Assembly (NCBI RefSeq): GCF_900005765.1
Contig: NC_041690.1
Coordinates: 1,550,001 to 1,614,000 of the forward strand
Source of the DNA: Plasmodium relictum
Taxonomy: Eukaryota > Apicomplexa > Aconoidasida > Haemosporida > Plasmodiidae
DNA length: 64,000 bases
Direction: 5' to 3'
Positions 1-16,693 of this stretch are shown piece by piece (position 1 is the first letter of the stretch; each line of letters begins with the position of its first letter). Under the pieces are notes generated by a model, which was not told where the DNA came from, did not search any database, and worked only from the letters and a program-made list of their open reading frames with translations. The position numbers were made by a program, and so were the translations under genes.

Positions 1-1612
1 CTTTTCTTACTTTGGCAAATTTTTATTAAAATATATATATAGTTATGAGTTTTATTTAATTTCACTTTATTTCATTATTTATTTATTTATTTTTTATTTA
101 TTTTCTCCATCTTACTCTTCTTAAAAAATGTAATACTTTTTTAATTTATCTTAAATATATATATTTGACATTTTTCTGTAGAATGAAAACTGATTTACAA
201 ATTCTTAAACATTATTAAATATAAAATTTTTGAAACTTTAACATAACTTTTAAAAAAATGAAAAGATTAAAAAAAAAAATATCAACTTTTTTTTACTTTG
301 TATTTTATAGTAAAAAACATAGATAAATAAAGTAAATATTTAAATTAAAAATAGCTTCTATTAAAAAATGAAATAAATAAATAAAATCAAAAGAAATAAT
401 ACAATATATTATTTGAAGCAAAATTGTCTAAGAATTTTTTATTCTTGGTAAAATATAAATATTTTTTTTTTTTTTTTTATTGTATAAAAAAAATCTAAGG
501 ATATAAGAATATATAGTAAAAGTATGAGTTATAAAGTTTGATTAATTTTATAAATTTAATTTTATTATTTATTCTACACATTATTAAAGAATTTAATGCC
601 TAAAAAACAAAAAAAAATTATTTTCAATATTTTAAACTTTATAAAAATTTTTTTTTTTAATTTATAAAAATTTATAAGGTATTTAGAATTAAATAAAAAT
701 TATTAATCTTTTTACTTGAATATAAATATTTAGTTAAAATGAAGTGTCTACTTTTAAAAAAATTTTTTTTTTGTAATAATTAAATATTTTTTGAAGGATA
801 GGTAGTTTATTTTAATTTTTTTATTTTTTAATTTTATCAGAATAAAAATATTTTTATACCTTAACTCTTGTATTCTTTTTTTTCTTATATTATTTATATA
901 TTTTATATAATTTAGGTAAAATATTAATATTCATTAATCTGCAAAAGTTATAATAAAAACGTTTTTATAAAAGAATAATTAGTTTATGTGTAAAATATTA
1001 TGCATTTTGCAAAATAACATTTTGTAACTTGTAAAATAATTAAATATCTTCGATTATAAATATTTATGTATATGTATTTTTTATTATTTTAATTATTATT
1101 TACAAAAAATTGTTAGAGTATTTATTCTTGTTTTATTTTCGTTGAAGAATAAAAAAAAAAAAATTTATAAATAGTCTAATAAACATGAAATTAAACTATT
1201 ACAAATAGTAACATTGTTAAGAATGTATTTCATTACAAAAAAAAAAAAATTGACAAAAAAATACTTAAAATATACATAATTTCACATTTTATGTATTATT
1301 AAGAGATAATATAAAAAATCTTTAGAATTTAAAAAAAAAGCGTAAGAAGAGAACTAAGTAAAAAAAAAAAAAAAAAATTATTATACCAAGTGTTTGTATG
1401 ATTATAATTATATAAAATATTTTATTTAAAGAAAAAAGAAAAATTAAACTGTCAAACAATTTTTAATTTAAATAAATATTTAAATGAAATAATTAGTAAT
1501 AAGAAGAAAAAAGTATAAATGCTAATAGGGTAATTAAGAAGAATTTATTAATGAATCTATTAACAATATATATATATAAATATGAAATTTTATAAAATAA
1601 GAAATAGTAAAA
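1..1612. other. AT-rich intergenic spacer, probable 5' flank of the coiled-coil gene
   Basis: No reading frame of useful length and no RNA gene are visible on either strand. The stretch is almost pure A/T with many short homopolymers, for example T runs near 464-478 and A runs near 1361-1376. It most likely contains the promoter and 5' UTR of the plus-strand gene starting at 1613, whose start codon sits in an A-rich context typical of Plasmodium. I cannot point to a specific regulatory motif. Confidence 0.6.
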
Positions 1613-4600
1613 ATGAGTGATGATGATTTTTTTTATGATAAAGATAAATGTTCCTTACATTACATTAAAAGCAAAACAAGTACAAAAATAGATGATATAT
1701 TAAAAAGAAGAAGAGCTAAGCAAATTAAAGAGGCTAATGATTTAAAAAGTGATACTTTTTTAAGTTTTGATGATAGTTTGGGAAAAATTGAAAATGAAGA
1801 AAAAAAAGAAAATAATAATGATATATTCATAGATAATAAAAGTGGTATTAGTTCAAATAATTATAACATTTATAAAGATAAAGACAAAATAAATAATGAT
1901 TTAAACGAATATGAAAGAAATAGTTACCTGATTAAAGATAATTTTGCAGATAGTTGTTATTACACTAACAACAATATTAGTGAAAATAATAACTTAAATA
2001 ATTTTTCAAAAAATAATTGCTCTAATCATAATGATAAAAAAAATATATATGAAGATCATTCACCTAATAAATATAATACTATAGAAAATATAAGCGAAAA
2101 TGCTGTAGATAATTTATCATATAATAGATTAAAAAGAGAATTAACAAGTTACAACAATATGGAAGAATTCCAAAATAAAAATAAAGCGTTGTTATATAAA
2201 AAATCATTAGAAAACATACAGGAATATAGCAATAATATAGTAAATGATCATAATGAAAATGAAATTAAGGAAAAAAAAGAAAAGCAAAATATTTATTTTG
2301 ATGAGTTAAAAATCTTAAAAACACCTAGTACGGAATTAATATTAAATAAAATAAAAAGTAATGATGATAGTAAAGATGAAATGTTTACTAATTTAAACAA
2401 AATATATGTAAATGAAATTGATATGAATAAGACACCTTCTAAAAGTTTCTCAAAAAGTTATTTTGAATATTTAAAATTTGAAACAGCAGGGAAGATGAAT
2501 ATGAGTGAATTGGAAACACCTTTAAATTTAAAAGAAGAAGATACTACAAATACCCCATTTATAACTTACTATTTAGCTGGTAAAATTAAAAATAAAAATA
2601 TAAATGGCATTGAGAATTTAGAAAATAATTTAAAAGATAATCTTAATGAAAAAGAAGAAATTAATAGTAATAAGGAAGATGAAAATGATTATGTTAACTA
2701 TTATTTAAAGGACTCAAATATATATGGTAATGAAATTTCAAAAAAAAAAGAATTAAAAAAAAAGGATGATACTGAAATAGAGGAATCTTTTAAAGATAAT
2801 GAAAAAAGTACTAATGATAATGATATTGCATCTATTACTAGTAATAATAAATATAGTGAAAATCATATTTATAATAAAATTATTAATTCAAAAAAATACA
2901 ATTTTATAAAAACAGAAGAACACTATAAAAATATGCTAAAAGAAAAAAGTAGCAAAAATGATAATATGATGCATAGTAACAATAATAAAAGATTCTTTAA
3001 TAATGATATCAGTTTTACTGATAAAAATTTAAGTAATGCTCAATTTAATATAATGAATACAAAAACATTTAAAATGAATTTTTTTAATGAGTTAAAATCT
3101 AAAAACCATGAAGATAATGCATATTTACCAAATTTTAAAAACGAAATCAAATCATTTTCATTTGAGAATCCATTTAATATTGAAGACAAACAATATAGGG
3201 AAATTTCAAATTCAAAAAAGGTAGCATATGGTAATTCTAATGAAGAACAATATGATAAAATGATTGAAAATTATAACGGTAAATTATATTCTACTAAGAA
3301 TTTTGAACAAAATAATCATAGCATCAAAAATACAATTTTAATTAGTTCAAACATTGAAAAGGAAGTAAAAGAAAATAATAATAATAATAATGATGAATCT
3401 CATATTACATTATACAAAAATTTAGATAAAGAATTAAGTGCAAAAAATAGAATAATACCTAATAATTTGGAAAAATATAAAATGAGTATGGGAAATGGTT
3501 TCGTGAATAAATGTAATGAAGAAAATTATGTTAGCATTGATATTCAAAAAAACATCAATAATAAAGATAATATAAATAATAACCAAAATTATGTTTATAA
3601 TAGTTATAAAACAGAAAATGATATTAATAACAAGAAATATGTAGATAATGAAAATATATTAGTAGCAACCGATGAGAATTATATAAACAAGCATAATATA
3701 TATTATCATGAAGATAATAATAATAGAAATAGTAATAACATTAATTATAATACATACAACAATTCAAAAAATTATGCGGAAAATAAATATTATAATATAT
3801 ATAAAAATGATGAATACAATTTGAACAAAAATGAGCATAATGATTTAAGCAAAATAGAAATACATAGTAATATAAAAATGGAGACAAGCAAAATGAATGA
3901 AAATATTCATCATAGTAACTATGAAAAGGGAAATATTTTAAATACAAATGGGAAAGATTCCTTTAAAATGAAATTAAATATGGCTGTTGATAAAAATAGT
4001 ACAAACGAAATAAATAGTATGTATAAAAAATTTTCTAATGAAAATGTAGAAGACGAGTGTGTAAGGAATAATAATACAATTAAAAACTCCAATGTTGATT
4101 TATCTAACGATTTAAATTTAAAAAATAAAGATTCATATGCATACAAAGAAAATAGTGAGAATAATAACAGTATAATTCCAAATGATAATATGGACATAGA
4201 TAAAATTAACCATAATAATAAAAGTGTATATAATGAAGGTAATTCAATCTATTATACTACTTCATTGAATAACAAAAATGCTCATAATGTAGGAAATATG
4301 AGCAAAAATATATATGAAACAAAAGCTAATGATTTGAATAATGTTTCTATATATGAAAAAAGAATATTTTCTACATCAAATAAAAATATAACGAATAAAT
4401 TAGGTGAAACAGCCGATTTTGGATATAAGGAAGTTAATAATATATATGATTCAAAAGATGCTGATATTCTCAGAATGGATAATAATAATTATAATTCAGA
4501 TATAGATAAGATTAACAATGTATCCGATATAAAGAAAAGTTGTTTTGATTATGTAAAAAATAATTTTAATAATGTGAATATGAATGATGTTAAAAGTATG

Positions 4601-7600
4601 ATTTTTAACTCTGAATATCCAAATAAAGAAAATACTAGAATAACATTTGATACTATTTCTAAAGAAATTAACAGTGAATATTTCAATGAGTTTATTCGAG
4701 ATAAGATAAAAAGTAGTATAAATTGTATTGTAGAACAAATATTAAATGATAATCAAAATAATATTTTGAAAAAATTAAATACAAGTATACCAAACAACGA
4801 AATAAATATAAATGATAAATATGAAATGGAGTGTAATCAAAATCATCATAAAAATAATAATATAAATGGCACTGAAATAAAAAAGTGTGGCAATTATAAT
4901 TATAAGAATGAGGAGAAAAGTATTAACGAAAATAAAATAAATTTAGAGGTAGAAACAAAATCAGAAGAAAATTTTTCTAAGAAATATATGAATTATGAAT
5001 ATGAATATTGGCAAAAAAATGATTTTAATAATATTAATGAAGAAAATATGCTTAAAAATATGAATAATGCGGAAAACTTTGATAATATAAATTTATCTAA
5101 AAACTTAAATAAAAAAAAAAAAAAAACATCTATATTAAAAGTGAAAGATAATGTAGATGAATTTAATGAAGAAGATTTTCATGAAATAGACAAACTAAAT
5201 GACAATTTAAAAATGAGCAGAGTAAACAGAATTATTGAAATCAGTAAAAGCGATTTAGAAAAAAAAAAAATAAAATGCAAAGATATATTATATAGCTGTA
5301 TAGATGTAATTTATTATTTATTAAATGAAAATAATAAAAAAAATAATAAAATGAATAATCTATTAAGTGAAATTAATAATATTAACGAATATGAAAAAAA
5401 AATAGAAAATTTAGCTAAAGAAAATGAAAAGTTAAAAATAGTAATAGAGCAAAGAAGTGAAAGTTTAAAAAAAAAAGAAATTAAAGAAAGAGCAAATTTA
5501 AATAAAAAAATAACAGAACAAACAAAAAAAATTACAGGTTATGAAAGAGACATAAATATATATAAAAATAAAATAAATAATTTAAGTAGCAAAATAATGA
5601 ATAAAGAAAACGAAATTGAGAAATTAAAAAAGCAATATCAAGTTATTTTAGAAGAAATAGAAAGCTGCAAAAATGATGCAAATAAAGTCATTAAAAAAGT
5701 TTTAAATAAAAAATATATGAATTTAATAGATAAGCAATGCTTTGACATTTCCAAATATTATGAAATACAAATAAATTCATTAAACAAAGAAATCAAAAAT
5801 TTAAAAGATATAATAAAAAGTGAAGCAAAAGAAAAGATTTTATTAAATAGAAAATTAAATGAATTAGAGCAAATAAATAAGGATGTAAAGGTAATTAAAA
5901 ATATAATCCCATTAAATAGTACAAATGATGTAGAAATAGAAATTGAAAAAAAGAAAAAAAAGAAAGAAATTACTGAAGATGATAAATTAGTAAATGAAGA
6001 AAAAAAATTAAAAAAAAATAAGATTGAAAAGGACATAAATAACAGCTTTATAGAAAGAAATAAAGAATTTAAAGAGAATGAAATTTTAAATGAATCGAAA
6101 TATAAAATGAAGTATCAAAATTTAGTTAAAGAAATGAATGAAATTAAAAAAGATTTTGAAGAACAAAAAAAATTATATAGTAAGAAAATTGAACAGCTGG
6201 AACAAAATCAAGAAATTCAGAATATGAAAAATCAATTAGATACATCAGAAAAAATTGTTCAAGTTTATCAAAATATATTTAGAGAAAAAGTGAATAATAT
6301 AAAAAGTGATCATTCTTATAACCAATACTGTGATAAAAATAAGGATGATGCAGAAAATAACTATTCGTGCTTAAGTTACAATGAAAACAAAAATTATTTA
6401 AAAAATTCTAATAATGTCAACATGAACAATAATTTAAATAAAAGTAATATTGATGATGTTAATAAATTCAATAGTCTATTTTTCCAAAAAGAAATGAACA
6501 AAATAAATAACATTTCATCAAACCTTAATTTAACAACAATAAATAGAGATGTAATAAAGAATAAAAATTATTTGGTAAATGATAATAATTTATTCAACAT
6601 TTCTCATAACGAAAATAATAATATTAGTGATACTGATGCATTAACCCAGAATCGTTATCTAAATGATTTCGTAAAATTGTATATAGATAATTTTCATATG
6701 AATGATACAAATAAAAATTATAAAAATGATTTTGGCATTTTTCAAAAGAAATCAGAGCAACTTCTCAATAATTCTAAGAACAATTTTATAAATAAGGGTG
6801 ATAATGATTTTTTATATAAAAATTTAATGAACTATGAAAAAGTAGAATTGATTAAAATATTTGTAAGTATATGTAACGATTTAAAAACTGATAATATATT
6901 TGTTATAATCCAATTTGTAAAATTTCTATCTTTTATTGTATACGAACAATTTCCTTTATTTACTTCTTTTTATTATAATGTTGCTTCGTTAGTATCTTTA
7001 AAATCAGTAAAATTTAATGAATGCATAGATGTAATAAAAAAATGGAAAGCATATTATATAAATGGGAAAAAATATTATATTTTTAGAAGAAATGTTTTAT
7101 TAATTTTTCAATCTGATTTAAAAGATGTTAAAAAAAATCTACTAGATCAGAAATGTTTACATATTATGAAAAATCTTTATGAAAAAAATTCTGAAATATC
7201 CAAATATTCCAATGTAAATAATATAAATATATAAAATTATTTTAACAAATATATATTAAAAAAGAATTTTAATATACCAAGAATGAAATAAGAAATAATA
7301 AATTAATAAAAAAATACAAAAGTTTATTAAATTTTTCTTTTTTTTTTTAGGATTCTTATGAAAAAGCTGAATACATTATTAATAAACATTCAAAAGAAAT
7401 TATAAGTAAAATTATTAAAACATATATGAACATTTATAATATAGATAAAATAAGCAATATTATATCACATATGAATTCTATGAATTCTAAGGTAACTTTT
7501 ATTTTTATTAATTCATATATTTTTTTTAGTGTTTTACACATAATTCTTTATATTGATTACAATATTTTATAAAATAAATATTTTTACACATAATTCGTTT

Positions 7601-7878
7601 TATAACTTTTTTTCTTTAGCTTAAAACTCAATCTTATTTTATTAGATCTATATCAACTTGTTTAAATTTAAGTAAAACAGATAATTTTCAAGAGGTTAAA
7701 AAATTATTTATATATATTCTTTTTTTTAATAATTTCATTTTTTATATATTTTATTATTACTAAATATATATTTATACATGACTTTTTAATAGATTGAAAA
7801 TAAAGTAAAAGAATTAGTATCAACAAAAGGAATAAATGAAAAAATAAAGAACAAGTAATTATCATCATTATAATTAAA

Positions 7879-7909
<31 letters not shown>

Positions 7910-8082
7910 AATTTTTTTTTTTTTATCATTATTGTTATCATAGGTTAAATATAGAAGAAATAGATGAATATTTAGCTGCTTATACGATTATATGTACATT
8001 AAAAAAATATTTAAATATTTCTCATACTAAAGATCTTTTACCTTCAATATCAAAAATTATTCAAAAAAATAGATCTTTATAA
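1613..8082 (+). CDS. Large coiled-coil protein of unknown function, five exons, 2,005 aa
   Basis: I do not recognise a named family. Exons that keep frame are 1613-7213, 7351-7491, 7620-7694, 7793-7854 and 7944-8082, all with GT..AG borders. Exon 1 reads on only six codons past the donor, so the C-terminal exons are easily missed. Residues 1 to about 1200 are Asn/Lys/Asp-rich low complexity with charged segments. Four Thr-Pro sites cluster between about residues 235 and 315 (KTPS, KTPS, ETPL, NTPF), which would suit proline-directed kinases. Residues about 1220-1560 form a long Lys/Glu-rich coiled coil. From about 1740 to the end there is a compact, less Asn-rich helical domain (for example IIQFVKFLSFIVYEQF) that continues through the small exons. 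It converges on the TIM gene downstream. A structural, centrosome-like or scaffold role is conceivable, but only from the architecture. Confidence 0.88.
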
Positions 8083-8514
8083 AAATTATATATATATATA
8101 TATAAATTATTAATATTTTTTTTTTTTTTTTTTGTATTATTTGGCTATTTTTTTTTTTTATGATTTTCTTTAAAAAGTTAATTTTTTGTCAAGTATCTTT
8201 CATATGATTTTACTTCATTTTATTTTATTACTTTTGTTTATGTTAAAAAAAAACATTTCTTTTACATTATTAATACCTCAATTTGTTATTATTGTTTGCT
8301 TATAATCTTAAATATTATTTTTTATTTTTAAAAAGAGCAAAAATGAAAATACATTAAATGAAAATACGATAAATTATTAGTAAAAAAATACGAAAATTGA
8401 AAACAGGGAAAGAGAATAAAAAAAAGAGTCAAGTATATCTTAGGAATCATGGTACAATATTTAATATGGATACTAAATAAAATTATTTTCAATTTTGTTC
8501 ACACATTTTTTTTT
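8083..8514. other. Convergent 3' spacer between the coiled-coil gene and TIM
   Basis: The two flanking genes end towards each other, so this 432-base stretch should hold both 3' UTRs and both polyadenylation regions. It contains T runs and a short AT repeat just after the first stop codon. No coding or RNA feature is visible. Confidence 0.6.
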
Positions 8515-11305
<2,791 letters not shown>

Positions 11306-12129
11306 TTACCAATATCCTAAGTATTTCGTAACAATAGCCAATATAACAATCATTATGGGTATATATTTATTATCAATAAAAAACTTATTATAATTACTAT
11401 TTAATGCTTTTAATTGATTTTTTAAACTTTCATTTTCTTTTTCTAATGCTGCCTTTTGTTTATCAACAAAAACACAATAATTTAGAAGCTCATGATATTT
11501 TCGTTGCATACCTGGCAAACCTCCCTTTAAACCTGTTAAGAAAAAAAAAAATTTGATTATTTATCTATAGTAAAAGGAAATATATATATATATATATATA
11601 TGCGTATGTATATATTCTTATTTTGTATACCTTCACTTAAATTAGTATCGTCTTGATTTAAGTTATTACTATCTGTGTAATTTAAATTTTGAGAGTTTTT
11701 ATTATTCATTTCTGTAAGAGGTATATTATTTGAGGGTAAGCATGAATGAGTTAACTTACTTGAATTTTCATCATTTAATACTACTATAAGTTTATGATCT
11801 TGTATATCATTTTTATTAACTGTTACCCAGAATTGCTTATCTACAATTGTATCATCTTCAACATTCAGACATTGAACTTGAAATTTATCATTGGATATAT
11901 TATCTTTATTTGATAATGGCTGTAAAATAATTTGAATTTCTACTGTTTCTTTCACATTAATTAATCCAAAAGATGGTCGAACTAAATAATTATTAGGAGC
12001 GGTTGTTTTTATTTTAAATGCTACTTTTTTTTCACTTATATTTTCTAATTTCACTACTTGCGTAACGGCTTGAAAATGAACAAGAGGAAATTCTATGTTT
12101 TTTTCTGGACTCACTTTTAAAAGTTTCAT
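11306..12129 (-). CDS. VAP: VAP-family ER membrane protein (MSP domain), two exons, 241 aa
   Basis: This is a tail-anchored ER protein of the VAMP-associated (VAP) family, which recruits FFAT-motif partners to membrane contact sites and tethers lipid-transfer machinery. Exon 1 is 11631-12129 and exon 2 is 11306-11532, with a split Gly codon. Residues 1 to about 115 form the MSP domain, with the signature FKIKTTAPNNYLVRPSFG that binds FFAT peptides. An Asn/Ser-rich linker follows, then a coiled coil at about 175-214 and a C-terminal hydrophobic anchor at about 222-240 (IPIMIVILAIVTKYLGYW) ending close to the C-terminus, the usual VAP layout and length. The first exon would otherwise read into intron sequence with a spurious isoleucine/tyrosine tail. 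The family assignment is firm; the specific contact sites served in the parasite are not shown by the sequence. Confidence 0.93.
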
Positions 12130-14475
12130 TTTTTTTCTTTTCCTTTTCCTTTTTATTTATTTTTTTTTTTTTTTTTTTTATTATTATTATTTTTTCTTTT
12201 TTCTAATTTAATTATTTTCTACTTTTTATTAAATATTTATAAACTATTTTCATTTAAATATATTTATTAATATATTTAAATATATTCCATATATATATTA
12301 CTATATTGAACAATTTAAGGTATATTATATATATATAATTGTTACTGTAATAAGAGTTATGACTCAATTATAAAAAATAAAAATTATATATATATATATA
12401 TATATATACATATATATTTTTTTTTTATAATACAATTTTAAAACAAAACATTTTAATATTGAAAAAATATATGGATAATAAAATAAAAAAAAAATTATGA
12501 ATTAAAAAAAAAATTTATAATATTTTATACATATAAATGAGTCAATTTATTTAAATAATTTTTTTTCTCTTATTTAAAAAAATAAAATAAAAATGGAGCA
12601 AATAATATACTTAAATGGATTAAGCATATAAATTTTTTAAAAAGATAATAAAAAAAAAAAAACTAATATGAAAAAGAAAAAATAAGGAAAAGGGGGAACA
12701 GAGAATAATTAATAAAGAAAAAAAGTATAAAAACAAAAATAAATTATTTTTTTTACAAATATTATTTAAGATGTCTTCATTATTTTGTCATTTATTCTTC
12801 ATATGTACTCCAATGAGAAAAAAAAATTCGTAAAAAAAAATAAAATAATATTTAAAAGAATCTTGAGACATATTTTTTATATCTTTTAAACAATGAAAAT
12901 AAAATTTTCTATAATTTTTGTAGATTCAAAAATAAAAAAAAATTAAAATTATTTGCTCTTTTTTTTTCTTAGAAATTAAAAATAAAAAGTAAAAATAAAA
13001 ATTAAAATAAAAATAAAAATTCCTAATATTTATGTGCATGTTTATACCATAAGCATTTTAATAAAAAACGAAATAGTCCAATTTCTTATAAAAAAAAAAA
13101 ATTAAAAAAATATTATATGATCGTATAAAAGTGAAAATAATCTTTTTAAATATATAATTTGTATGATGATATAATACAAAAACTTATTTTATTTTCTTAA
13201 AATTTTATTTCATTTATTATTTAACATTTGTATGACAATTAAAATATAGCTTTAATAGGGAAATATAGAAAAGGAAAATATATTTATATGATTTACAAAA
13301 AGAAAAACAGAATTAAAAAATAACAAGGAAATAACATTGTTAATTTATTTAAATTACATGAAGATAAAAAATAAAAAAGGAAAATAAAATTAATTGTACA
13401 TGAAAAAATATTTATAGATAAAATTTAAAGAAGCCAAGTAAACATATAAGAATAATAATAAAGCGAAAATGTTTTCTAAAAATAATAAAAATTAAAATAT
13501 GAAAAGATACAGAATAATATTTAGAAAAAATAATAATTAAAAGTTAGAAAAAAAAAAAAAGAGGGAAATAAGAAAAATAAGAAATGATACTCATATATTT
13601 TCTTTTATGAAGAATATAATTATTTCTTTTGGTTTTATTTTACATTTTGTTTCACATATTTAACTATCCATTTCATATTTTAAATAAAAATTGTAGGTGA
13701 ATATAATTTTTTATTTTTTTTCATAATTATTGTAAATAAAAGAAAATATATAAACATAAAAATAGCACATCAATTATTCATTTTCAATTAATTTTAATAA
13801 AAGAGTATTTTTCTTATTTTCTTATAGCTCTAATTTCTATTTCTATCTCTTTTTCCTTTTCCATTTTTTTTTTTTTTTTTGTTTTCTTTTTCATAAATTT
13901 TATATTAAAAAAAAAAAAAATTGGATATGAAAAAATTTGCAATAAAAAAATAATCTCGAAATATCACTATTCTTTAAAATGTATCTAGTATAAAAGTATT
14001 AAATTTTTTATTTACTTATGATTTTATTTTTTATTAAGTACATATAATGAAATTTTTGAAGAAATAATGATGCAAATTAACAAAAAATATTGTTTTTATA
14101 TAGATAAATTGTAATTTAATTATTCTAACGAATTAAAAAAAAAAAAAATTAATAAGAATAAAGTAGAGTTGTGAAACTTTAAAATTTTACAGAATTTAAT
14201 TATTTAACATAATTGTATCATTTTTTAGTTTTTTTATATTTTCACTAAATGACAATAATTAGACGAATTCTTTAAGCATAATTACTAGATCTATATATAT
14301 ATCTATTTGTGTTTAAAAAAAAAAAAAAAGTCTTCTATTACTTTTTGCAAGTGAATTATATTAAATGTATGAAATTGTGTTAAAAGATTAATACGATTTT
14401 CAAATTTTCGTATAAAAAGATGCTATAACATTTTAACTTTTTCCTAATCAAATAAATCAAAAAAATTTCTAAAAT
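12130..14475. other. Divergent promoter region between VAP and the carboxyl methyltransferase
   Basis: About 2.3 kb lies between two divergently transcribed genes, so both promoters and 5' UTRs should be here. The sequence is dominated by A/T runs, including a T run near 12161-12179 directly upstream of VAP. No coding frame, RNA gene or clear motif is visible. Confidence 0.55.
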
Positions 14476-16037
14476 ATGAGTTTGGCGAATTCATCTAAAT
14501 ATAAAGTTCAGAAAACAACTTACGAAGCAGCTAGCAGTAAACTGTTACTTCAAAAAAAAAAAAAAAATAGAAAAAAATAATTTTAATTTTAAATATTTAA
14601 TGAATAAAAATTATTTTTATCTTTACTTATAATTTTTTCCTAAATTTCCCATTTATAGTTCTGCTGTTCAATTAGGTTATTACTATGATCCATTTTTGAA
14701 GTACTTTGTTAAAAAAATAGAAAAGAGAAGCCCACTAATAAATAGAGGTTTATAAATAGAACAATTTTATTAACAAAAATAATTAAGAAATCAATTATAT
14801 ATATTTATATGTATATTTAATTTCATTATTCTTATTTACAATTTTAGTTCATTTATTTTAACTTGCATTTCTTTTTTACTGATTTATTTACTAATTTTTT
14901 TTTTTTTTTGATAAAAGGTTATTATTCCAGAGTTGTAGCACTAAGGCAATATATTGAACTTTTTATGAAATCATTACATAATGTAATTTTAAAAAACATA
15001 ATTATCACTATAAAAATATTAAAATTTTTTTTTAATTATTATTATATTATAAATATACATACCATATTATTATTTATTTTTTTTTTATATTATAGACAGA
15101 ATATATTCAAATAGTCAACATTGGAGCTGGCTTAGACACTACATTTTTTTGGATATATGTAAAAAAAAAAAAAAAACATAAAAAAAAAAAATATTTTTTA
15201 AAAACATTTTGATGAAATAAGATTATTTTTTGTTTTTTATTTATAAATAGGAAAAATATAAAAATGTTAAATATTATGAAATAGATTTTTACGAGATATT
15301 AACTGAAAAAACGCGTATAATAAATGATGTTGAATTACTCAATAATTTTTTAAAATACGATGAAAACTTTGAAGAAAACAAAACAGACCTCATCAATTGT
15401 GTAAATTATAAAATGCTTTACTCTGATTTAAATGACTGGGATTCTTTTGAAAAAAACTTAATAAGCCATTCTTTTGATTTTAACTTACCCACCATTTTTA
15501 TTTGTGAATGTGTTCTTATATATTTAGAGACAGAAAGTAGCGATTTTTTGATAAAAAAATTAAGTGAACTTATGAAGAATACTTCATGTATAATTGTGTA
15601 TGAACAAGTAACTACCTCCTTTTTTTTTATATGTTTTCTATTTTACCTTTTTCTTATTGAAATATATATAACTTTTTTTTCTCCTTTTCAAGGTTAACCC
15701 TAACACAGCATTTGGTAAAATTATGATTGACAATTTTAGTTCTAGAGGTATAAGTTTAAAAAGTATTTATAAATATAATAATTTAGATTTACAATTAAAA
15801 AGATTTAAATCATTAGGTTGGTTTAATGTGTATATAAGCGATATGAATGAAATCTATGATTATCATATAAGTAATGAAGAAAAAAAGAAAATTGAAAAAA
15901 TAGAAATGTTTGATGAATTTGAAGAATGGAGATTATTGCAAAATCATTATTTCATGCTTGTTGCATTTAATTGCTACAATAATTTAAATTTAAAATATTT
16001 AGAAGATTTTTTAACAAAAAAAAAAAAAAAAAATTAA
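14476..16037 (+). CDS. LCMT1: Leucine carboxyl methyltransferase (PP2A-type), six exons, 328 aa
   Basis: This family (LCMT1/Ppm1) uses S-adenosylmethionine to methylate the C-terminal Leu carboxylate of PP2A-class phosphatase catalytic subunits, which controls holoenzyme assembly. Exons are 14476-14543, 14659-14747, 14918-14982, 15096-15158, 15251-15607 and 15693-16037; every junction keeps frame. The rebuilt protein shows the N-terminal TTYEAASSKLSAVQLGYYYD segment and the RGYYSR motif typical of the family, then the SAM-binding motif VNIGAGLDTTFFW (glycines at residues 84 and 86, acidic Asp88), YEIDF at 105-108, and CECVLIYL in the later fold. The first donor chosen (GTTACT after AAACT) is the only one that restores the conserved frame; the nearer GTAAAC would break it. 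The length matches the family. The C-terminus ends in a Lys run. PP2A specificity is by family, not demonstrated. Confidence 0.93.
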
Positions 16038-16474
16038 TTTTATCTACAAAATAACATACAATTTATATTTAAATTATATTAATTATAAATATGAAATTTT
16101 TTTGTTCTTTATGATTTTCAATTTTAACTAAATATATATATATATATATATAATTTTTATAAATAATAAACTTTTTTATTATAAATGTTAAATATTAATC
16201 TAAAAATTTTAATTTTCTGTTGGATTACCAATAATATATGCCACATTTAAAAATGTACAATGATATATAGTACAAAAAAAAAAAAAAAAATTATATGCAT
16301 ATATATATATAAGAAAAAACTATTATTAATAAAAATATAAATATAAACAAAATAAAAAGGATAATTATATTAAAATATTTTTTTTTTTCTTTTTTTATTT
16401 CCTTTTAAAGAAAAAAAGTAATCCAAATTTTATTTTACGTTTTAAAAATTATTTAAACTATATATAATTAAAAA

Positions 16475-16505
<31 letters not shown>

Positions 16506-16693
16506 TATGCATATATAAAAAAAAAATGTAAAAAAAGAAATAATAAAAAAGAAAAAAAAGTTTTTAGTATATGATTACTGTTTATTTTTTTTTTTTTTAT
16601 TAATTATAATATTAAGGTGAAATTAATTTTTCTGAATTTTATGAATTATGGTATAGCTATTTCTTTTTTTTTTTTAATGTTATTTTATTAAAA
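16038..16693. other. Spacer between methyltransferase and small TM protein gene
   Basis: Both genes are on the plus strand. The spacer holds an AT run near 16132-16152, another at 16484-16508, several homopolymers and no credible frame. It must contain the promoter of the downstream gene within about 650 bases. Confidence 0.5.

Noticed and set aside
3741-4738. Several minus-strand frames of 68-92 codons opposite the large coiled-coil exon
   Set aside because: They are complements of an Asn/Lys-rich coding exon, giving Phe/Ile/Leu-rich hydrophobic strings with no motif or splice context.
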